Assembly (NCBI GenBank): GCA_019636695.1
Contig: JAHBXD010000003.1
Location: 186,001 to 250,000 of the forward strand
From: Phycisphaeraceae bacterium
GTDB lineage: Bacteria; Planctomycetota; Phycisphaerae; Phycisphaerales; UBA1924
DNA: 64,000 nt
Direction: 5' to 3'
Shown: positions 16,496 through 28,700 of the stretch, one piece after another
Layout of the letters: each line of letters opens with the position of its first letter
Position numbering within the stretch: position 1 is the first letter of the stretch
The notes under the pieces: model-generated
The model's database searches: none
Seen by the model: only the letters and a program-made list of their open reading frames with translations
What the model was told of the DNA's origin: nothing
Program-made: the position numbers and the translations under genes

Positions 16496-17986
16496 TCACT
16501 TCTTCTGCGAAGGCAGCTTGGAGACGAGGCGCAAGGAGGCTGTCAGGCCCTCAAGCTGGTAATGTGGGCGGAGGTAGAACTTGGCGGAGTAGTAGCCTGG
16601 ATTTCCTTCGACGTCTTCGACCTTGACCTCGGCAGCACCAAGGGGGTATCGAGCCTTGGTTTCTTGCCCGGCGTTGGGATCGGTGACGACGTATTGCGTG
16701 ACCCACTTGGTGAGCCAGGTTTCCATGTCGGCACGCTCTTTGAATGAACCGATCTTATCCCGAACAATGCACTTAAGGAAGTGCGCAAACCTGCACGTAG
16801 CAAAGAGATACGGCAAGCGGGCCCCGAGGTTGGCGTTGGCGGTGGCATCGGGATCGTCGTATTCGGCGGGCTTATGGAGACTCTGTGCGCCGACGAAAAC
16901 GGCGTAGTCGGTGTTCTTCCAGTGCGAGAGGGGCATGAATCCGTTTTTCGCAAGTTCGGCCTCGCGACGGTCGGTGATGGCAATTTCGGTGGGGCACTTC
17001 ATGTCCACGCCGCCATCGTCTGTGGGGAAGGTGTGGACAGGGAGGCCTTCGACCATGCCTCCGGACTCTACGCCGCGGATGCACGAACACCATCCGTACA
17101 TCTTGAAGGATCGGTTGATATTGACGCCCATAGCCCACGCCGCACCCATCCAGGTGTACTTGGAGTGGTCGGCCGCACCCGTGTCTTCTTCGAAGGCGAA
17201 GTCTTCGACGGGATTGGTTTTTGCGCCGTAGGGCAGGCGGCTGAGCACGCGCGGTACGGCAAGGCCCACGTACTTGCTGTCCTCACTTTCGCGAAGTGAG
17301 CGCCACGCGGCATAATCGGCGGACTGGAAGATCTTGGTAAGGTCGCGCGGGTTGGCGAGGTCTTGCCAACTGTCGAGATTGAGGGCAGTGGGAGAACCGT
17401 TGCTGATGAAGGGAGCATGGGCTGCCGCGGCGATCTGCGCCATGCTGGAGAGAAGTTTGACGTCGGGTGCGGTGTGGTCGAAGAAGTAGTCTCCGACGAT
17501 CGCGCCGTAGGGCTGGCCGCCGGGTGTGCCGAATTCATCTTCGTAGAGACGCTTGAAAATGGGGCTTTGATCCCAGCTTGTGCCATCGAACTTCTTGCAG
17601 GTCTTGGCGAGTTCTTTCTTGGAAATATTGAGGACACGGATTTTGAGCATCTCGTCGGTTTCGGTGTTGCTGACGAGATGATGCAACCCACGCCAAGTGC
17701 CTTCGATCGCCTGGAAGTCGGCATGATGCAGGATTTGATTAATCTGCTCGGTGAGCTTGTTGTCGATGGCGGCGATGATGCCTTCGATGGTTTTGACGAC
17801 ATCACCGGAGACGACGGCCGCGCCGCGGAGTGCTTCGGAAGCAAGGGTCTGGACGGCGGCGGCGATGGTCTCGGACTGGGTGTCGGTCTTTGGCTTGAAT
17901 TCCTTGGTGAGGAGGTCGCTGAGCGGCGAACCACCGAACTCCACCGAGGCGAGTTGGGCCAATCCCTGGGTCTGGGCTTCAGCCAT
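16496..17986 (-). CDS. tssC: Type VI secretion sheath large subunit TssC
   Basis: 496 residues, the normal TssC/VipB length. Recognisable blocks are DFQAIEGTWRGLHHLV, LNISKKEL, PYGAIVGDYFFDHT, FISNGSPTALNLDSW, VGLAVPRVLSRLPYG, EGLPVHTFPTDDGG and the conserved C-terminal YFATCRFAH-like segment (LFATCRFAHFLKCIVRDKIG). TssC and TssB together build the contractile sheath around the Hcp tube in the cytoplasm. The start codon overlaps the end of tssB by 8 bp, so the two are translationally coupled and made in matched amounts. No key region is missing. Confidence 0.96.
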   Translation of the reverse strand: MAEAQTQGLAQLASVEFGGSPLSDLLTKEFKPKTDTQSETIAAAVQTLASEALRGAAVVSGDVVKTIEGIIAAIDNKLTEQINQILHHADFQAIEGTWRGLHHLVSNTETDEMLKIRVLNISKKELAKTCKKFDGTSWDQSPIFKRLYEDEFGTPGGQPYGAIVGDYFFDHTAPDVKLLSSMAQIAAAAHAPFISNGSPTALNLDSWQDLANPRDLTKIFQSADYAAWRSLRESEDSKYVGLAVPRVLSRLPYGAKTNPVEDFAFEEDTGAADHSKYTWMGAAWAMGVNINRSFKMYGWCSCIRGVESGGMVEGLPVHTFPTDDGGVDMKCPTEIAITDRREAELAKNGFMPLSHWKNTDYAVFVGAQSLHKPAEYDDPDATANANLGARLPYLFATCRFAHFLKCIVRDKIGSFKERADMETWLTKWVTQYVVTDPNAGQETKARYPLGAAEVKVEDVEGNPGYYSAKFYLRPHYQLEGLTASLRLVSKLPSQKK

Positions 17987-18491
17987 TGGCGGCGTCTCCT
18001 TCCTTCTTCAAAGAACCCAGCGCCTGGAGGAGCGTGGGGTCTTCGAGCACTTTACTGAGCAGGTTTTCCGCACCGCTCTTGCCATCCATGAACGCGAGCA
18101 GGTTGGAAAGCTGCGTCCGGGCTTCGAGCAGTTTGTTCAGCCCCTCGACCTTGCGGGCGATGGCGGCGGGTGAGAAATCGTCCATGCTTTCAAAGGTAAG
18201 ATCTACGGCCAAGTTGCCTTCGCCCGTGATCGTATTGGGCACTTGGAAGGCGACTCGAGGCTTTGAGGCCTTGAGGCGGTCGTCGAAGTTGTCGGCATCG
18301 ATTTCGAGGAACTTGCGATCAGGAACGCCGGGCAGTTCGTCCGCCCCTTTGCCTGAAAGGTCGGCCATCACGCCCATGACAAAGGGGAGGCTGATCTTCT
18401 TTTCGGCGCCGTAAAGCTCCAGGTCATATTCGATCTGCACACGCGGCGCGCGATTGCGCTGAATGAATTTCTGACTACTCGCCTTGGCCAT
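17979..18491 (-). CDS. tssB: Type VI secretion sheath small subunit TssB
   Basis: 170 residues from the ATG at 18491, which has AAGGAG 5 nt upstream; the frame stays open to 18581 but without a ribosome-binding site. It matches the TssB/VipA/ImpB family: APRVQIEYDLELYGAEKKISLPF, then FLEIDADNFDDRL, then FESMDDFSPAAIARKV near the C-terminus. TssB forms heterodimers with TssC that polymerise into the contractile sheath. The stop overlaps the tssC start (ATGGCTGA), a classic coupling. The upstream neighbour tssA ends 92 bp before. Confidence 0.95.
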   Translation of the reverse strand: MAKASSQKFIQRNRAPRVQIEYDLELYGAEKKISLPFVMGVMADLSGKGADELPGVPDRKFLEIDADNFDDRLKASKPRVAFQVPNTITGEGNLAVDLTFESMDDFSPAAIARKVEGLNKLLEARTQLSNLLAFMDGKSGAENLLSKVLEDPTLLQALGSLKKEGDAANG

Positions 18492-18583
18492 GGTGACTCC
18501 TTCCGGCCGGACGCGCCGGCGACGACCTGTAATGCACCCCCGTACGCGCGGGCGGCCGAAACGGGCCGGCTGATGCCGCACGC

Positions 18584-19693
18584 TCAGGAAGCGTCCTCCT
18601 GACTCAGATCCACGCCACTGAGCACGCTGAGTTGGTTGATTGCATCGGGCGACAGATCCTTGACAACATCGACAAACGACTTGCCCACCAACCTGCGAGC
18701 ACGCCTGAGCAGCATGGGCAGCGGGCTGGAAGGCTCTCGGGTGTCATAGTACCGGATGATCTTGTCCAACGCCAAGAGGACATCGTCAGGACGGGTGATC
18801 TCTCCGGCGATCCTGGGCCCGCCCGTGGTCCCACCCTCTGAAGCGCCGGGGGCAAGATCGCCGCCGTCGTCGGGTGCGCCGGTCCGTCGATCGATACGAA
18901 CTTTTACCGACTTGTGCATGGCCCCGAGCATGCGCTTAAGCGCAGAAAGGTCGGCAGCAGCACCAGAACCGACGCGGGCGCTGAAGTCGCGGTCAATGGC
19001 TTCGAGGTTCTCGGAAGCGACACGCAGGCATTCGGCGGTTTCTTGAAGCTCTTCGAGGGGGGTGTCGTCGAAGGCGGCCTCGATCGCGGCGGCGTCAGGA
19101 ACATCGACGCCCTCGCCGGGAGCGATTTCTCCCGTGGCGAGCATGATGTGACGCTGACTGAACCGGCCGATCTGGCGTGAACTTGCAAGAGGGGCTTCGA
19201 GCAGTCTCGACTGGAACCGCCAGGTATCGCCGTAGGTGTTGGGGGGCTTGTTGAGCGCATCGAGCCGATTGACGCGCATGGTCGGGTCGTTGTCATCGTC
19301 AGGATCGAGCTTGGGATAGAAAGTGTCCCAGAAGCGTTCGATCAGGCCGCGGATGTACCCGAGGCCCGCGGCGACGCCGGGAAGCCCCTCGGTCTTGAGC
19401 CACCCGAGGGTGAGGAGCGCACCGACGGAGAGGTCACGGCTTTTACGACAGAAATCGAGACAACCCTCAACAACGCCCTTCCAATCCGGCTCTTCAGCGG
19501 CGATGACTGTGGAGCCGATTTCGACCTCGCCCTTGCCCTTGACCATATCGAAGAGCTGGATGTAGGCCATCGCCGTTTCGTTGGCGTTCTCGAGGTCGAT
19601 GCCCGCGGGGTCGCCCTCGGGCGCGGGCTGGAGGAGTTGCTCGACAAGATCCTGCAGTTCTTGGAACGTCACGGGTGCACCTGTCTCAAACAT
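18584..19693 (-). CDS. tssA: Type VI secretion baseplate/sheath-cap protein TssA (ImpA N-terminal family)
   Basis: 369 residues. An ImpA-like N-terminal domain is visible: GIDLENANETAMAY near the start, then EEPDWKGVVEGCLDFCRKSRDL, TLGWLKTEGLPGVAAGLGYIRGLIERFWDTFYPKLDPDDDND split over the next 60 residues, then the LDAL..PP block. The C-terminal 100 residues include YYDTREPSSPLPMLLRRARRLV, which is conserved in TssA. TssA primes sheath/tube assembly and follows the distal end. It sits upstream of tssB in the usual order, and just downstream of the giant adhesin gene with a hairpin between them. Confidence 0.92.
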   Translation of the reverse strand: MFETGAPVTFQELQDLVEQLLQPAPEGDPAGIDLENANETAMAYIQLFDMVKGKGEVEIGSTVIAAEEPDWKGVVEGCLDFCRKSRDLSVGALLTLGWLKTEGLPGVAAGLGYIRGLIERFWDTFYPKLDPDDDNDPTMRVNRLDALNKPPNTYGDTWRFQSRLLEAPLASSRQIGRFSQRHIMLATGEIAPGEGVDVPDAAAIEAAFDDTPLEELQETAECLRVASENLEAIDRDFSARVGSGAAADLSALKRMLGAMHKSVKVRIDRRTGAPDDGGDLAPGASEGGTTGGPRIAGEITRPDDVLLALDKIIRYYDTREPSSPLPMLLRRARRLVGKSFVDVVKDLSPDAINQLSVLSGVDLSQEDAS

Positions 19694-19694
19694 A

Positions 19695-19727
19695 AGCGGG
19701 GCCGGCTCTCGGCGAACCGGCCCCGCT
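19695..19727 (-). terminator. GC-rich hairpin between tpsA and tssA
   Basis: Perfect 11-bp stem (AGCGGGGCCGG / CCGGCCCCGCT) with an 11-nt loop, immediately before the tssA start and about 50 bp after the tpsA stop. No long T-run follows, only TATG. It may attenuate transcription from tpsA into tssA or form a boundary where the two systems meet. Confidence 0.55.
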
Positions 19728-19774
19728 GGGGAGTCCTTCCGCGGGGGCCGGAAGGGACCACTGCGTGGAGCATA

Positions 19775-22700
19775 TCAGGGCGCTTGGGCCGGTGAAACGG
19801 GGTTCCGTCCCGGTCCGAGGATGAGGGCCTGGAAGGTATCGGCGGTAATGGAGGTATTGGACGTCGGCATCGCCATGCCGAGGATGCGGTTCTTGGCCAC
19901 TTCGTACTCGCCCGACGTCAGACCGAGGAGTTTCACGAGATCGAGGAGATCGCGAAGTTGCTCGATTTCGATAGCGACATCGGCGACTGTGCGCGAGCCG
20001 ACATCGTCGATGACCTCATGGCCGTGGGTTGAAAGGAAGATGCTGAAGGCGACCGGATCGAAATCGTCGCTTCCGGAGATATCGAGCCAGAGCAGTTCGG
20101 CGAGATTGATGCCGCGACGGACTTCATCGACACGCGGGCGACCCTCGCGATCGAGGAAGAGGGTGCGGTAAGCGTCGATGACGCGGTTGACGAGGGTGAG
20201 TTCGACGCGCGGGTTGGAGATCTTGGCGACGCTCGGATCTTGAGTGGAGCCGATGTCGTTGTAGAGCGCCCAACCGACGAGCGCTTCGATGAGCTGATCC
20301 GGGGGAACCTCGATCAGCTGGATGCCGAGGATTTCGAGCACTTCGTTGGCATCAATGGGAGAACTGCTCGGCTCGGGCAACTGGCCGAGCTGATTGGCGG
20401 CGGCGATGGCGCCGGCGATTGCACGGGCCGGGTTCTCGCCCTGGCCTGAGCCCTCGATATCGAGGCTGAGCAGGGCCGTCGGCCCCTCGGCCAGCGGGTT
20501 GGGGAAGGCAAGGTTCGCGCGGGTGAAGGTGCCGCCGATGGGGCTGAAGACGGTGACGCCCTCGAGCGAGTTGCCGCCGAGGCTGCCGCGACCGCCAGGC
20601 AGTGAGATGGAGAATCGCGAGTCGGACGTAGGCCGGTCGACGTCGAAGCCACCGATGTTGAGCAGGAGCGTGTCGGAGAACTGCACGTTGTTGTTGGCAC
20701 CGAGGATGCCGAGGATGACCCAGTCCGAGCCGACATCGTTGCGGCCCTTGCTGTCAGGCTCTGTGACGAGCACGAGTCGGCCCTGCTGGTTAATGACGGC
20801 GGTCAATGCCCGCGGACGGGCAAGGAAGTGCAGGCTGTCGGCATCAACACGCATAGTGCCGAGAACATTGAGGTCGCCTGCGGCGAAGTTGCGACCGCCT
20901 TCGGCGTTGGGGTTGCCGCCGCCGAGGAGGTCGATGACAAGGTTGCCGTGGACGGTGGTGCGCTCGTATCGGCCGAGTTCGAATGAAGAGCCGGTGACGG
21001 TGAAGGTGGGCGGAGTGTCGGAGGCATCGGGCGCCTGCGGGTTGCCGAAGATCACAGTCGGGCCGATCGGGAAGCGGAGGAGATTTGAAAGAGCGGGGTC
21101 GGTGCTGACGCGGCCAGTGTCGCCGTCGACGACGCCGATGCGGATGTCGCCGCCGGCGAAGATGTTCTGCCCGAGGAAATGGACGGTGGGGAGGAAGTTA
21201 TCGAGGTAGTCGGCGATGATCAGCTCGGTAACCGAGATACTGGGGAATGGCACGATGCCGCTGGTGAGGCCGATGTCGACGTCGCCGCCGACGGAGACGT
21301 TGCCGCTGATGGCAATGCCGCCGCGAGCGCCGACGTTGAGGTTGCCACCAACGGTAACGTCGCTCTGGAATCGGGCGATGCGCGTCGAATCGACATCGGG
21401 GTCGTAGGCGGTGTCGATGTCATCGGCACCCGCAGAGACGTTGAGGTGTGCGCCTGAGCCGGTAGTGGCCACGTCGGCAGCGAAGGTGACGGCCTGATCG
21501 GCGGCGACGGAAAGCACTGACTGCGAAGAGACGATGCCGTTGAAGACGGCGGAGGCATCGGTCATGATGTTTGTGGGCGAGTTGGCATCGATGAGGAGCT
21601 GGTTGCTGAAGGTCACATCGCCGCCTGCGGTCAGCGAAGCCGGACCGAAGACCTGCGTACGGGTAAGGAACGACTGACCCATCAGGGTGGTGATGCCTGC
21701 GCCGATGCGGGTGAGAGGATCAGCGTCATCGTTGCGGCGATCAACCGTCAGACTTGCAAGCTGACCGCCGGCGAGGTTCCCCAAGGCGCCTTGGAGGATG
21801 ATCGTGCCTTCACCGATGAGGTTGAGCACCCGAGCCGCACCGGAAGAGTTGATCGTGCCGAAGAAGGTGAGGTTGTCACCCTCAAAGCGGGCGTTGTTGA
21901 GAAGGCTGAGGGCGCCGAGGAAGCTGATGTCGCCTTCGGCTTCGATGGCCGAAGCGGCGAAGCGTGTTGAACCAGCGCCGCTCTGGATGAAATCACCGCC
22001 GAGGAGCATGTTGGCTCCGACGAGGATGTCCAGGAGCGAGCCGACATTGAACGAGGCGTTGGCATTCTCCGGGGTCGTGACGACACCCGTCAGGGTGACG
22101 TTGTTGCCGATGACGTTGAGTTGCGCACCTGTTCCCGGCTTGATGGTTACAGAGCCTCCGAAGCTGATATCGCCTCCGGAACCGCCGTTAATCTGGACGT
22201 TGACTCCGAAGAAGTCGTCGCCGAATGAAACATCGTCACCGGAGAACGTGAAATCGTTGACATTGGTTTCGCCGGTAATGGTGAGGTCGGCCGAGCCGAG
22301 ACTGAAGGTCGCGTTGAAATCGCCCATGAGGGTTCCGAAGATGCGGACGTGATCGTTGTTGGCGCCAGCGGTCGTTACGGCCAGGTCATCAAGCAAGGTG
22401 ACATCACCGAAGAAGTCGATGCGGCCGCTATCAAGCGAAGTGAGCGACCCGCCGCCGATGCTGGTATGACCGGTGTAGGTTTGGCTGAGGGCTGTCGTCA
22501 CGGACCCATCGAGCCGGATGGACTGCCCCAGAATTTCGAGCATGCCGATAGCAAACTGTGCGCCGATGGGGCCGAATATCTCGACATCGCCGCCGATATC
22601 ACCGGAGAACATGGCATCGATAACCACGTCTCCTGCGCCTGGGGCGTCGGAACTGGAGCTGATGCCATCCTGAATGTTGATCGTGCCGCCGTGCGACGCG

Positions 22701-25700
22701 ATACGGACATCGTTGCCGCCCTGGAGGCGGATGATGCCGTCGTTGAAAGCAATCGGACCGCCGCTGGAGCGAATGAGCGTATCGCGGCGAGCGATGCGGT
22801 TTTCATCACCCGCGGCGAAGACCAGCTGGCCTGCGTGATAGCCGAAACCATTGAGGATATTGTCATCGAAAGCGACAAGCGTAAGGGTTTCGAGCACGCC
22901 GGGGGTGTCGTCAGTGCCGACACGGAAGAGCGCGTTGTCGAACCCGTTGAGCGTCAGGTTCCGCAACGGTGCTGACAACCCGATCGGCGCTTCAATATTC
23001 ACGTTGCCGCGATCAATACCGTTAAACGCGTTGAGCGTGAAATCGAAACCGGAACCAAAGCCGTTGAGTGTGCCGACGAAGTGAATGTTGCCGCCTTGGG
23101 TGGTGACAACGCTATCGGCCCGGACAACGGCGTTGCCGCGGACCGTCACGTCGTTGGCCGTGGTAAGGATGTCGGCGTCGAAGAAGACCGAACCTCCCGT
23201 GGCATCCAGCGAGAGCGAAGCGTTGTCATCACCGATGATGTTGCCCGCAACCGTGATGGATCCGCCCCCACCATTCGCGCGGAACGTCACCGGATCGAAG
23301 AACGTAATTGCTTCGATGGTGATGTCGTGCTCGCCACCGGAGCGACCAATGGTGATGGAGCCGAGGCCTAGGCCCGGCTGATTGGGAGCAAGCAGTGCGA
23401 TTTCTGCCGCGGTCAGGTCGAGAGCGGGCGTGGAGTTGTCGCTGCCACCGACGTTGATGGCAAGATCGTTGGTGAAGGGCTGGAGCACGATGGAAGCGCC
23501 GTAGACCGCACCGTTGAGGTCAATCTCGTCACCCGTGAGGGTGATGATGCCGAGGAGAGGAGAAACCGGGTCGGAACCGTCGGCTTCGGTGCCGAGTTCG
23601 GCGACAGTGATGGTGGCCGTGCCCGAGTTGATGGTCAGATTATGGATGCCGCCATGACTGAGCACCGGGCTGATGAAGGTGATGTTGTCGTTGGTGGAAC
23701 GAACGATGGTGTTCTGATCGATGAAAATGCCGCCCCCGCCGGCGTAGGTTTGCACGTTGGCGGTGTATGTTCCGCCGCGGAGCGAGAGGGTGTCGTTCGC
23801 CGCGATGGTGGTCAGCCCTGTGACACCGACGCCGCCGACGGTGCCGATGCCGTTCAACTCGATGGTGTTGCCGATGATATTGGCCGAAGCCAGTGCGGTA
23901 GTGCCGCCGATGACATCGGAGATTGTGATCGCGCCCCCGCCGGAGTTCGCTTGGAATGCGAAGCCTCCGTTGAGGGTGCCGTCAATCAGAATGCTGTCAA
24001 GGGCGCCGCCGGCCGAATTGACGCTCGTCGCCCCGCCCAGAATGACATTGCCGTTGAAAGTAAGGCTCCCTGACCCGACAACGGCGGTCGAGTACTCGCC
24101 ATTGAGCGTGATGCCACCGCCGGCGGTGTAATCCTGGGCGCGGTTGGTGCGCACGGTATTGGAAGAGATGGTGTTCCCGACGAAGCTGACGCTCCCGATT
24201 CGATTGGTTGCACCGATCGCACGGTCAACCCAGATGCCGCCGCCGCCGGCATTAAAGACAAGGTTGCTGAGACCGACGCCGCCGGGTGTCGCGTCGATGC
24301 CGCCCTGAACGCGAATATCGCCGCCGCCGGTCTCGATTGAAAGGCTCGGGCGGCTGGTGAGCATGATGCCCTGGAAGCCATCCGTATCGCCGATCATGCC
24401 GGTGGAAACGATGCCGAACTGGATATCAGAGCCGTTGGTCTGGAAGAGGGTATCGACGACATCGATGCGGAGTTCGTCGCCAGCGCGATAGGTCTGGGCA
24501 TTTGCGTTGTATGTTCCGCCCTGGAAGATGACATCATCTTGGGCGGTGACCGTGGTGTTGCCGCTGACGCCGGTAAAGAGCGCTGTGCCGATGCCGCTGA
24601 GGAGCACATCCCATCCGGCAACGGTGAGCGAAGTCAGCGCGGTGATCCCACCGATCACGTCGCGGAAGTTGACGTTGCCGCGGTTGCCGGCGATGGCGAT
24701 GACGTCAAAGCCGAAGGGGCCGTCAATCGTGCCGTGGAAATTGACCGTGCCCCCGAGGGTGTTGACGCCCGAGTCGCCGATCAGGGTGATCGGCCCGGTG
24801 ATCGAGACCGGGCCGTTGTTGGTGAAGATGCCGGCACCGAAGTGGATATTCGTCCCGATGATTTCGATGCCTGCATCGGAGGTCGCGTTGGTGAGGCTGG
24901 TGAGCAGGTCGATACGACCGCCGGAGGGCGAACGCAGCAGAACATCGGTGAAGAACGTGGCGTCTTCAACCTGGAAGACATCGTGTGCACCGCTTGCCCG
25001 GCCGATGACGAGTGAATCCACGCCCGCCAGTGCGGCCAGATCCTGATTGGTCACGGTGAAAGCGCCGGGCTGCGCCGAGGTGACATCGCCGACATCGATG
25101 GCGTCGGAATCGTTGAGCGGAGCGAGAACGAACTGGCCGCCGCCGATCACGGCGCCGAAGAAGTGAACGCTCGCGGCGAAGACTGAGAAATCAAACCCGG
25201 CGGTGTCGAGCACGACATTGAAGATGTTGAACGGCGCGATACCAAACGAGACAGCGCCACCTGAAGTGATTGACAGCATGTCGGCCAGCAGCGTGACAAG
25301 GCTTTCGAAGCTGACATTGCCCGAGGCCGCCGTGATGTTGCCGCCGAGTTCGACGGACGAACCTGCACCACCCGAAATCTGCGTCAATCCGCCGTCGAGA
25401 TCGACATCGCCGCCAAAATGCAACGTGCCGGCATTTTCTACCGTGAGCGATGCGCCTCCGGAACCGTTGAGGGTATCCTGGAACCGGACATTGCCACCCG
25501 AGTTGATGACGGGTGAACCGCCCGAGACGACGGTGACCGGCCCATCGAAGACCACATCGCCCGAATTCGGGTTGGGGCCGGCCGCGCCTGCAGTCTGCAC
25601 GTTTGCCGCCACACCGAGCATGATCTGCCCTGCCGGGGCGAGGAAGTGCAGGGAGCCGTCCAACACGGCGTTGAGGTTGCGCAGGATCGAAATGCTGCCG

Positions 25701-28700
25701 CCGTCGGCATGGAAGAACGTGGCGTCCTTGAAGGAGCTCGCGCCAGTGACATCGCCGATCTGCATCTGGTGTGTGCCTGTTCCGACATAGCCGAAGTTAA
25801 CGCTCGAGAACCCGTCTGCCAGTGCCGCGAGATCGCCGACGCCGAAACGAAGACCCGAACCAAGCACGCCGCCCGCCGCCAGCACATTGCCGATGTCGAT
25901 ATCGGTCGAGCTGGTCGCGGGACGAATGAAGACATTGCCCGAACCGGTGACACTGCCGGCGCCGCCGTCAAAGCTGACGAGGTTCCCGGTGAACGTCACG
26001 TCGTGGGTATCCAGAAGCACCGCGCCGTTGTATTGCTGCAACCCCGTTCCGGTGAAGATTTCGAGCGAATTCGAGGCCGCGGCAATGCCGTTCACGGTAA
26101 GGTTGAAGCCGTTATTGCGGAAGGTGTTGAGGAACGTCACCGCTCCGCCGAGAGGCGAATCAAAGATGATGTGGTTGCCGGTCTGGTTGTTCACACCGGC
26201 GACTTGGATCGCATGATTGCCGGTTCCGGCATAGCCGAACCGCACGGCGGTGAAGCCGTCGGCAATCGCCATCAGGTCTCCCAAGCCGAACCGCAGACCG
26301 GTGCCGGGCGTTCCGCCGGCGCCGATGATGTTCCCGACGTCAATATCCGTCGTGGTCAGTGCAGGACGAATGGTGATTGTGCCGCTGCCTGATACGGAAT
26401 CAGCGCCGCCTTCGAAGTCGATGCGGTTACCTGTGAATGAGGTGTTGAATGTCTGCGTATCGATGGCTCCGTTCCACGTCTGGCCGCCGGTGCCCGTGGA
26501 GACATCGAGGTTTGCGTGGAAGATGCTGTCACCGAAGACGGTCAACGAACGATTGGCGACCACAAGATTATTGAGCACGTTGAGGGTGCCATCGTTCGCG
26601 TGGATCACCGTGTCATTGATCATGGAGTTGATGCCGCTGACACCGGCGATCTGGATGTTGCCGTTACCCTTGGCCCCCGCCCATCCGAACTCAACACGGC
26701 TGAAACCCGCCGCAATAGCTCGCAGATCGCCCAGACCGAATCGCAGCCCGGAGCCTGGCGTTCCGCCTGCCCCGACGATGTTGCCGATGTCAAGATCGGT
26801 CGTATCATCGGCCTGACGGATCGTCAGCACACCCGAGCCCGTGACTGAACCGACCCCTCCGTTGAGATCGACACGGTTGCCCGTGAAGGTCATGTCGAAA
26901 GTATCGGCGTTGAACGTTGAGAGGATGTCGATGCCGGCCTCTCCGGCGTCGATCGAGCGGTCGCCGCCGACAACCGTTACGCCCGAGGTGAAACGGACAT
27001 CGCCCGGAGCGAGGTGCGTGGAGATGTCTCCGCCGAGTTCGACCGACCCGGTGCCGAGAATATCGTTCTGGAGGAATCCGCCGCCGACATTGCTGACCAG
27101 ACCACCCAGGCGGAGCAGCCCGCTGTTGTCGATCACAAAATCTCCGCCCTTGGCACCGATGGCATCGAAGTCGGCGTTGTGCACGACAAGATCGGCAATG
27201 CCGACATCAATCGCCTGGCCGTTTGTGGTGAACAAACCGCCGATGCGGCTGGTACCCCCGGCGAGGAGTGCATCGTCGATATTGACGGACTGAATCGAAA
27301 CGCCGCCGCCTGCCGAGGCGAAGTCGACAATGGTCAGGCCTGTGTCATCGGCGAAGCCGGAAGAACCGCTGATGGCGCCGCCGACTTCGATCGCGCCAGT
27401 GCCCGCCTCGAAATTGAGACGTTCGGCGGCGCCGCCGTTGGTGCCTTCGATCGAACCGGTGATCTGGATGAACCCGCCGCCCGAATCAAGGGTGATGTTC
27501 GCGGCCTCGGCGATAACAACGCTGTCATCGATGATGATGTCGCCGCCGGCCGTCACAATGTTGTTTGCAAGCGTTGTGGTCGCGCCTGAGCCATCGATGA
27601 AAACGGCGCGGTCGTTGTCGGCTTGGTCGTCGGTGCTGGTCAACAGCCCCAGCACTGTCACGCCGCCCGCTACGGGAGCATGGAACTCGACCGCATCGGC
27701 GAAGGTCGCCGTGCCGATCTGGATTGAGTGCTCGCCAGAACCGGCAAAGCCGATCTGGATGGCGAAGAAGCCTTCGTCGAGCGCTGAGATTTCCTGTGTG
27801 CGAATATGCAGGCCGCCCTGGAGCACGCCGCCGGCCCCGACGACATCGCCGACATCGATCGTGCCATTCACATCGGCGGGGAGCAAGCGAACGATGTTCT
27901 GTCCATCGCCTCCGAAAATCGATCCCGAGCCGCCATTGAAGGCCATGCTTAGGGCCGAGATGGTCAGGTCGAACCCGTTCGTATCGACAGCGCCGTCGAT
28001 CACCACGGCATTGTTGCCGACGATGAATGCGTTCATATTCCGATCGTTGAACGTATCGTCGGAATCCCCCAGCGCATCGTTGATGTCACCCAGCAGTGTG
28101 AGCGGACTGCCTATGGCGATGGAGCCGGAGCCGGCAGTTTCGATATCACCGCCGAGAATGAACGTGCCTGTACCCAGCCCGTTGGTCTGCACAAAGAAGC
28201 CGTCGGCGTGGACATCGCCGCCCCGGAGGCCTGCCCCGATGGAAAGCACGCCGCTGTTGTTGAGGAAAACATCGGAGAGCGCGTTGATGTTCGCGAACGT
28301 CATGTGCGTGCCGACGAGATTGAGCGAGCCGGCATTCACATCGCGGCCGTTCGTGGTGAACTCGCCGGTCATTCGCGAAGTGCTTTCAAGCAGACCGAAA
28401 ATATCGATCGCTGCGATGGCATCGTTCGGCGAGCCGCTGCCGATGCTCACGTCACGGGCGGAGTTGATCACGACATCAACCAGACCGGTCGCCAGCGAGC
28501 CAAGCCCATCGCCGTTCAACGTGCCGGTAATCTCCAGATCGCCAGTGCCGAGCGTGAAGGTGATGTTCTCGGCCGAGCCGCCGGAGGTGCCGAAAACGTC
28601 GCCGCTGATGAAGACCGAGCCCCCTCCCGTAGTGAATACGAACTGAGCGCCCTGCCCGAGGAAGAGGCCGCCGTTGAGTTCAACATCGCCCCCGTTGGTC

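Noticed and set aside
19775..20500. Possible CdiA-type toxin domain at the TpsA C-terminus, with an immunity gene after it.
   Set aside because: No VENN-like boundary motif, and the next gene downstream is tssA, not a small immunity-type gene. The C-terminal region looks like a helical structural domain.
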